Source: Gloeophyllum trabeum ATCC 11539 | Lineage: Eukaryota; Basidiomycota; Agaricomycetes; Gloeophyllales; Gloeophyllaceae | Direction: 5' to 3' | Length of the DNA: 64,000 nt | Assembly: GCF_000344685.1 (NCBI RefSeq) | Contig: NW_006920410.1 | Location: forward strand, 2,048,902-2,112,901 | In this document: in pieces, positions 57,342 to 64,000 of the stretch | Position numbering within the stretch: position 1 is the stretch's first letter | Layout of the letters: every line of letters starts with the position of its first letter | The notes under the pieces: model-generated | Told to the model about the DNA's origin: nothing | Databases searched by the model: none | What the model saw: only the letters and a program-made list of their open reading frames with translations | Program-made: the position numbers and the translations under genes

Positions 57342-60300
57342 CTAGTCCATCTCCTCAATTTCTATGTCATCCTCCAGGTCGACATCCATACCGTCCACAT
57401 CGCCGCTTCCTTCGTGGTTGGGTACGATCGCCAGCCTGTTGTGAGCAGGATCGAACCTAACCTTGACAATCTCGCCATCGCGCACACGCTCCGACAAGAT
57501 CATCACGGACAGCGGGTTCAAGAGCTCGCTCTGGATTGCACGGTTAAGAGGACGAGCACCGTACGTCGGCGAGTATCCGACGGACACCAAGTACTCCTTG
57601 GCCTGGTCATCCAGGTCCAGAGTAATCTTCCTGTCCACCAAACGATCCTGGACTTCCTTGATGCGGATGTCAACGATGTTGAGGACGTTCTTCCGCGACA
57701 ACGTGCGGAAGATGACGATCTCGTCGATACGATTGATGAACTCTGGCGGGAAGTGACCTTGGATGGCGCCCATCACCAGTTCCCGAGTGGCTGGCTTGAC
57801 AGGACCTTCGCCCATGTCGTTCAGGTAGGCAGCGCCAAGATTGCTGGTCATGATGATGACCGTGTTGCGGAAGTCGACGACGCGGCCCTGACCGTCGGTC
57901 AACCGACCATCGTCAAGCACTTGGAGGAATAGCGTGACGAATTCTCGGCTTGCTTTCTCGATTTCGTCGATCAGGACAATGCAGTATGGCTTGCGCCGAA
58001 CGTATTCCGTGAGCTGCCCACCAGCGTCGTATCCAACGTACCCTGGAGGAGCACCAATGAGACGAGCGATTGAATGCTTCTCGGAATATTCAGAACCGTC
58101 GATACGGATCATGGCGTCTGGTGAGTCGAAAAGAATCGTTGCGAGCTAGACAAGACCAACGTCAGAATTACGCTCGACCGGCAGAGACAACAAAAGTAAC
58201 TTACCGTTTTACTCAACAACGTCTTACCGGTACCACTAGGACCAGCCATCAGGAAGCTTGCAATGGGGCGCTGAGCGTTCCTCAATCCACTCCTCGACAA
58301 TCGGATAGCGTTCGCCACGGCCTTGACAGCCTCAGGCTGGCCAACGACGCTCTCGCTGAGAACCTTCTCCATCCTCAGCAATTTCTCCTTCTCCGTCGAC
58401 ATCAACCTCGTTACTGGGATGCTCGTCCACCTTGCGACGATCTCCGCAATCTGCTCTGGCGTGACAGTATCGGTTCCTCCACCACGGCGGGCATCTTCCT
58501 CTGCCTTCTTAGCTTCTAGCTGTGCCAGCTTGTTTTGGAGGTCTGGCAGAGCATAGTAACGAAGATCGGAGGCAGTCGCAAGGTCGTAGCGGCGCTCAGC
58601 TTCGTCGGCCTTCGCCCGAAGCTCATCCATCCTGCGCCTGACTTCATGGATCTGGTCGCCAATACGCTTCTCTTCCTCGTACGCCGCTTGCAATGGGCGA
58701 AGCTGGTCGTCGACGTCTGCGATAGCTTTCTTCGCGATCTGGAGACGTTCTTTACTTGCTTCGTCCTTCTCGCGCTCCAGTGCATGGATCTCAACCTCGA
58801 GTTCGAGTTTCCTGCGCTGGAGTTTATCGATTGCTTCAGGAGCTGTCTCGCGAGTCACACGGACACTGGGTGGGGTAAGTCAGTATACAGGTCCACGTTG
58901 GTCTGCACATCAGGGAATACCTACCTAGCACAAGCCTCGTCTACCAAGTCAATAGCAGCGTCTGGCAAGCGTCTTGACGTCAAGTACCGGTGAGCCAGTT
59001 GCGCGGCCGCAATCAGAGCGCCATCGTGGATCCGTACGCCGTGGTGAACCTCGTACTTCTCCCGAATGCCTCTCAGGATGCTGATGGTCTCGGGAACGCT
59101 AGGTTCGTTGACAATGACCTGAGCGAACCGCCGCTCCAAAGCCGCATCGGTCTCGATGTACTTGCGGTATTCGGCCAAGGTCGTCGCGCCAATGCACCGC
59201 AGCTTCCCCCTGGCAAGCAACGGCTTGAAGAGGTTAGCGGCGTCCATTCCTCCGCCTTCGGAGCCCCGACCAGCCATGATGAGGTGAAGCTCGTCGATGA
59301 AGAGGATGATCGTCTGTCCTTCCTCAGCCGATTTCTCGACCTCGTTCAAGACAGACTTAATACGCTCCTCGTATTCACCCTTGTATTTGGCACCAGCCAT
59401 CAGGGCGCCCATGTCGAGGGAGAATAGACGGCCAATTAGTGATGCAGGGACATCACGGTTGACGATACGCTGGGCAAGACCTTCGGCGATGGAGGTCTTC
59501 CCGACACCAGGTTCACCGATGAGGACCGGGTTGTTCTTTGTCCTGTTAGACAATGGTCAGTATCCGGTACGACAGCAACTCTCAAACAAAACTACATACC
59601 TTCGGCAGAGGATACGGATCACTCTCCGGATCTCGTTGTCCCGTCCGATGACAGGATCGATCTTGCCCTCTTCCGCAAGTGCCGTCAAGTCAACGGCGTA
59701 CTTGTTCAGGGCGTCAAACCCTTGCTCAGCGGTTTTGCTCTCAACCCTCCGGTTTCCTCGGGCCTGCTCGACGGCGGTCTTGACGGTGTTTTCATTGCAG
59801 CCGGCCTCCTTCAAGATCGGCCCTATTGACGGGTCCTTGATGAGGGCAAGAATGAGGTGGTCTTGGGCGATGTACGAGTCGTGCATCGTCTTCTGAAGCG
59901 ACTGAGCTTCACGCAGCACCTTTAGTGCTGCGGAGCTGAGAGTCGTCTCTTCAGGAGGTGGTGACTGGGCGGGTAGTCGGACAATGAGTTTCTGGAGCCC
60001 GCGCTTTACGAGAGCCTACACAACAGCAGTCAGCATCAGCACAATCATCGGGCATGGTAGCGAGAATAACTTACCGGGTCACCTCCTGCTTTCTGGATGA
60101 CGGAAGAGAACAGGGATGTTCCCGAGGTATGTGTGATACCTCCCGGCGCTGTCTGGTCGCCGGCATTCTCGTTCAAGAGCACAAAACCAATATGTGATGG
60201 GTGCACTGCAGAAAGTCACGTTAGCCTCCTTGTTCCTCTGCTCCTGAAGCAATGTACCATACCTTGTGCGTTCGCATAGTCCTTCGCAAGCTGGATGGCA

Positions 60301-60350
60301 GCTGCGAGGGTCTCCTGCGCCTTGTCGGTGAACTCAAAGTTTGAAGCCAT
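57342..60350 (-). CDS. HSP104: Disaggregase chaperone HSP104 (ClpB family)
   Basis: The ATG at 60350 gives [20 protein letters not shown], the Clp N-domain. Nucleotide domain 1 has [20 protein letters not shown] (Walker A), [20 protein letters not shown] (Walker B) and the arginine region [16 protein letters not shown] coiled-coil middle domain ([20 protein letters not shown] onward) follows. Domain 2 has [17 protein letters not shown], the pore loop [40 protein letters not shown] and sensor-2 [10 protein letters not shown]. The acidic tail ends DDIEIEEMD, an Hsp104-like C-terminus. With Hsp70 it pulls proteins out of aggregates and gives heat tolerance. Introns are short; none disrupts a motif. 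Confidence 0.95.
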
Positions 60351-60430
60351 ATTAGATGAAGATAGCCGTTAGTCGTGAGTCGTTATGGGTATACAAATCT
60401 GAAGAGCGCGAATGCGAGACAAGCAGACGC

Positions 60431-60533
60431 TTTATAGTGAGGAGGTGCGGGGCTGAGCCTGTTCTCGAATTGTCGATGCATACCTAGAATTGCCGGACAG
60501 CACTGTGCCGTTCGAGAAGTGAGCCGAACCTTC
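60431..60533 (-). promoter_or_regulatory. Heat-shock element cluster and TATA box of HSP104
   Basis: A TATA-like ACTATAAAG (minus strand, about 60431-60438) lies about 85 bases before the ATG. Further upstream are TTCTCGAA (60462-60469), TTCGAGAA (60511-60518) and GAACCTTC (60526-60533), that is, three nTTCnnGAAn or GAAnnTTC inverted pairs, the binding unit of heat-shock factor. Position and neighbour gene fit heat induction. Hsf1 binding is inferred. Confidence 0.6.
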
Positions 60534-61084
60534 GTGATGTCATCCTCAGTATAGTAGAGGCGCCACGTGCCCGATACGATCTTCCCACGTCAATAGACTT
60601 TGGTCGTTATTGCTCCCGTACTGGATGCTTCACGGACGGTCGTTCGTTCCCTGGTGCACCCTCTACAGTCATCACGTCTTGCATTCTATCTGGGCTAAAG
60701 GCAGAAACCATGTTGCATATGTATTGTCGATGTACGATTTTTTACCTCTCGTCCGCGACTTGGGTCATCCGGAATATACGGACAATGATCGGGCTCCTTT
60801 ATGATGCGTATGCATAATGATTCATGGATGATGTATGGGTGAGGAGTTTCTGACGCGCTAGCAAACCGGGTGGAATAGATCATCTCTGACTCTCATGTAA
60901 GGTCGATGATGGTTGCCTTCGAAGACTCGCCTCTTGTCCTTTCGGGCTCAAGTTTGACTTGCTCTGCCGCTCGATTATGGCGCGCCTTCAGAGTATCATG
61001 GGTCAGCCATACCTACATGGCTCAGAACACGCTCACATCACGTTCTCTGGGCTGTTTCTGGGATCTAAGAACTTTCTTGCGCCC
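60534..61084. other. Intergenic, HSP104 promoter side to DUF7918 gene
   Basis: Beyond the heat-shock elements I see no feature. The minus-strand DUF7918 gene may extend into it to 61022 under an alternative last intron. Confidence 0.4.
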
Positions 61085-62080
61085 CTAGGGAATAGTTCTG
61101 CCACGGCGGATACCAAATAGGGCGACAAAACTTGCCTTGTTTCCTCCTGGCTCGCTTTTAATGGTGACGCTCCTTCGCGCCCCTTGATCAGCTCCTTGCC
61201 TTAGCGATTGCGCAACGCCCTTCGCTATCAGTACGTCTAGTGCGCCACGGGTCAGGGGCATTCAAACAACCTAAGCGTCGTACAATATGCTACGCACCCA
61301 GTGGATTGTACTTGAACATGAACGTCACGTAGGGCTGGCGATCTACCGTTTTCCAGTCCCACATTTGGCTCGTTCGCGATACGTCTTCTGCAGGAATTTC
61401 CTCCGAGAACCTGCACGTCTCCGTAAGCAGCTTCCCTGATCGTGCTTGATGATATGCCAGCTTACCCGACACAATGCATCCCCACTTTCTTCATACGTTC
61501 ATGCACTTTATTCTGAGTTGAAGCGCTCTTTCTCCTGTGGGAGTAATCGCGGGGGACTTGCATCCTTCTTTCTACCCGTCTGACTCTGAAAATTCGCAAT
61601 TCAATGATCCCCAGATCATTCAAGTTGAGTCCCGCTTCCTCAAGATAACTTTCTTCATCTACTCAATGACACATCATACCACACGCCCAAGGGAGCAAGG
61701 ACTACTGACCGGTCGTCTGGAGGGCCGCAAAAGTGAGAAGACGCTTCGTAGTATCTGAGGTTCTCATATGGCTCCGATTTCTCTCGGCCGGTTGTTGGCC
61801 TGGCTTGATTGAATTGGAACCACAGTGTATTCCATCCACCCGCAGCCACCCACACATGGCCTCCGTTCTCCCAAAGAGGTTATCCTTGAAGTGCACAGTA
61901 AACCTCTGAAATATGCGTGAGCCACCTCCGGGTTATTCAAGTACTTATACTGGTCCATGCCTTGCCAGCCTCTGAGGGTATCCAGCACGTCACTGTATCG
62001 CCTATGTATTCACAGCCATACTGAGGCAATTCCATGCCATCAACCGTGACCCAAGCATCAAACTCGCGCGCATGCAGCAT
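61085..62080 (-). CDS. DUF7918 domain protein, copy A
   Basis: From the ATG at 62080: MLHAREFDAWVTVDGMELPQ, then YIGDTVTCWIPSEAGK. A GC-AG intron (61906-61960) joins RFTVHFKDNLFGRTEAMCGW, LRVDGIHCGSNSIKPGQ, and next DEESYLEEAGLNLNDLGIIE, LRIFRVRRVER, NKVHERMKKVGMHCVG, PYVTFMFKYNPLDVLIAKGV, with a basic tail. This parallels copy B block by block. The domain is known from basidiomycetes, where it occurs in many copies, and has no assigned function. The stop at 61085 follows an open read-through; using a GCAAGT donor near the end would give a different short tail ending at 61022. Two introns with GC donors in one gene are suspicious, but no frame break is seen, so it may be active. Confidence 0.65.
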
Positions 62081-62310
62081 AAGTCGTATATTCTGGTAAG
62101 AGTGGCACGGGCAAGCTCAGGACCAAGGAAGAGAAGCGCGTCCACGTCGACAAAGAAGGAAACACAACTACCGATTTCGTACGTGACCCGCGTCATCGCA
62201 TCACGCCGCTAGTCGCGTAGACGCGCTGAGTCGCGTTTGCCTTGGCTCCTTGACTTCATCTCAGTACTTAGGGTGCCATTACAGTACCACCTCGAGGAGA
62301 GCTAGACTCT

Positions 62311-63452
62311 ATGCCATGCCGATGCAACGACTTCTCAGCATGGGTCACCGTCGATGGCCTCGAGCTGGAACAGTATAGCGAACAGGTGTCTGCAGACTCG
62401 CGTACGGTAACTTGCTGGATCGCCTCAGAGGCCGGGAAGGTGATAGCTATCGACGAGTGTACATCAGTAGGCTGCTGAGACTTACTTACTTTCGTCCATC
62501 CAGGCCTTCGTAGTACACTGGGAGCAAGGGCTGTCCTACATGGGAGGGAACACAAGTGGCTACCTCCATGTAGATGGCTACGCCTGTGGTGGTTTAATCT
62601 TAAGACCGTCCAGAGGCTGTATAAAGGCAGCTCTCTCCGGGATGTATACTAGTGAGAGAACACAGAAGCCATTGGTGTTCTCATCACTGGACCTGACCGG
62701 CACGTTGTCATCTTTTTCTATATAAACCGATGAGAGCTTACCTCCAGATGCCGTCTGGCTAATGCCTGCAGACGATGACGCATACTTGGGCGATATCGCA
62801 AGCGTGCAGAAACTGGGGGAGATCAAGCTAGAGATTTGGCGAGTCCAACTTGGTGAGACGACCTCTCGTTTTGTTTCAAGAGGGCCTCCGAAGGATCGGA
62901 AAGTCCACGAACGCACGAAGAAAGCGGGCTCCCACAGCGTCAAGTAGGGAACCTTCTGCTTTCTGATGAGATCGAGCTTGCTAATTTATGGGAAGGCTAG
63001 GAGATGAGGTTCCCTGCACTAAGACGAGGCAAAGGAACGTAGTGAAATTGGATCGTGTACCGGTGGTAACTTTTATCTTCCGTTATAATCCCATAGGTAT
63101 GGAAGGAGGAGTATAGTGGCCGTGACTATTTGATGACATCTTGCGTTGCTACACAGAGGTCCTTCGGGCCAATGGAATAGCGCCCTTGGCTCCTGTCCCG
63201 CGACCTGCTGCACCTTCGGCTGATTCTAAAGATGTCGATGTGAAACCGAAGCGAAAGGGGGTTGCTTTGAATGACGACATTATAGATGTAAGCACTCCTT
63301 CATAAGGAGATATTGGTATCCCTACGTGTGCTTATCCCCACTCCTAGTTGACGGTAGAAGTCGTCGATAACAAGACGAAGAAAGTGAAGCAAGAGCCCGG
63401 CGCGAGGGATCGCAAAGCTGTCCGGTCAGGAGAAATCATTGACCTGACTTGA
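62311..63452 (+). CDS. DUF7918 domain protein, copy B
   Basis: The ATG at 62311 gives MPCRCNDFSAWVTVDGLELE, then TVTCWIASEAGK. After an intron (GTGATA...ATCCAG from 62440) come AFVVHWEQG, TSGYLHVDGYACGGLILRPS, the AYLGDIASVQKLGEIKLEIW RVQLGETTS block, SRGPPKDRKVHERTKKAGSH and PVVTFIFRYNPI, then a Pro/Lys-rich tail. The tail carries DVKPKRKGVALNDDIIDLTV and ends SGEIIDLT; the two IIDLT motifs look like SUMO-interacting motifs. The basic KPKRK stretch fits nuclear location. It is head to head with copy A, 230 bases apart. Molecular role unknown. Confidence 0.75.
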
Positions 63453-64000
63453 GGTCTCTGTGCAGCCGTCACCGCTTTATACGCTGTGAAGCTTTTCATT
63501 GACTGTGCGTCCTCCCTGTCATTTGTTAACTTACATGGTGGAATCCATCCTTGGGGCGTTAATATGCCGGAGGTCAATAGTTACTATTACTGCCTTTTTG
63601 TAATCCCACGTGTGGTTCGTCGGTCTTGCTGTATTACCATATATGCAAAGCGTACTTGAAAGGCCTATTTTGTCCGAGTTCTCAGTTTCACAACATATAT
63701 TCACGGAGGCATCCAGGCTCCTAGAACCATCCGTCTCGCGTCCTCGATCCTCTCTGCTAGGGCGTGTGTGAAGATGTTATCTAATATGGCTTATATAATG
63801 TAGTTTATTTATAGTTGTATTTCCTGATTAAGCCGAACGGTGAGGATGAGGACGCTATGAGACGGCTGGCCCAACTCGTCGTCCGAGGTTTTACCGGAAT
63901 TATGTAAGGCGGCTAAGCGACTAACGATGCGTCGGTTTATTGACGTTCGTCGACTGCCCGATTTGGATTTCGAGGTGGCTTTCTCGTCGCACCTCAGCCG
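63453..64000. other. Right edge, with a possible C-terminal exon on the minus strand
   Basis: From the window edge a minus-strand frame stays open to a TAA at about 63,816, reading ATSKSKSGSRRTSINRRIVS and DDELGQPSHSVLILTVRLNQ. It has no start inside the window and could be the last exon of a gene further right. The rest shows nothing. Confidence 0.3.

Overview
This is nuclear DNA of a filamentous basidiomycete, most likely an agaricomycete. The genes are split by many introns of about 45-60 nt with GT-AG borders. They lie a few hundred bases apart on both strands, and several protein types are typical of, or restricted to, that group: two DUF7918 proteins, a TPR-MYND protein, a TM198-like DUF4203 protein and a Kex2-processed repeat precursor. 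I could not fix the order or genus. I recognised no rRNA, tRNA, CRISPR array, autonomous transposon or viral gene.

Layout. 1-5.1 kb: a membrane protein cut by the left edge and a mitochondrial DEAD-box helicase. 5.1-6.1 kb: a gene-free stretch holding a fold-back element and a repeated 12-mer. 6.1-13 kb: a 20-exon sugar transporter, a tiny MIM2-like gene, a PPR protein and a frame-broken stomatin-like gene. 13.4-24.2 kb: U-box cyclophilin, NudC, SIZ/PIAS SUMO ligase, ADP/ATP carrier and IRC3-type helicase. 24.2-30.3 kb: a markedly GC-rich block with a fused pseudouridine glycosidase/kinase, molybdopterin synthase large subunit and an S10 carboxypeptidase. 30.5-35.7 kb: ICE2, VPS20 and ESF1. 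36.0-36.7 kb: a secreted precursor with seven repeats joined by dibasic sites. 37.2-47.6 kb: INCENP, a frame-broken TPR-MYND gene, DCP2 and a secreted FAD oxidase. 47.6-49.9 kb: the largest gene-poor gap. 49.9-60.4 kb: PRPP synthetase, an IME2/CRK1-type kinase, complex I NDUFS6 and HSP104. 61-63.5 kb: two head-to-head DUF7918 paralogs.

Most genes are single-copy housekeeping functions rather than a pathway cluster. Mitochondrial roles recur (helicase, MIM2, PPR, stomatin-like, ADP/ATP carrier, IRC3, NDUFS6, and by its leader the pseudouridine enzyme), but nothing shows co-regulation. The best candidates for new biology are the repeat-peptide precursor at 36.0-36.7 kb, the micro-exons (6 nt in NDUFS6; 9-18 nt in the transporter), the fold-back element at 5.2-5.4 kb and the DUF7918 pair. 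Spans run from start codon to stop codon and include introns; exon borders were read by eye.
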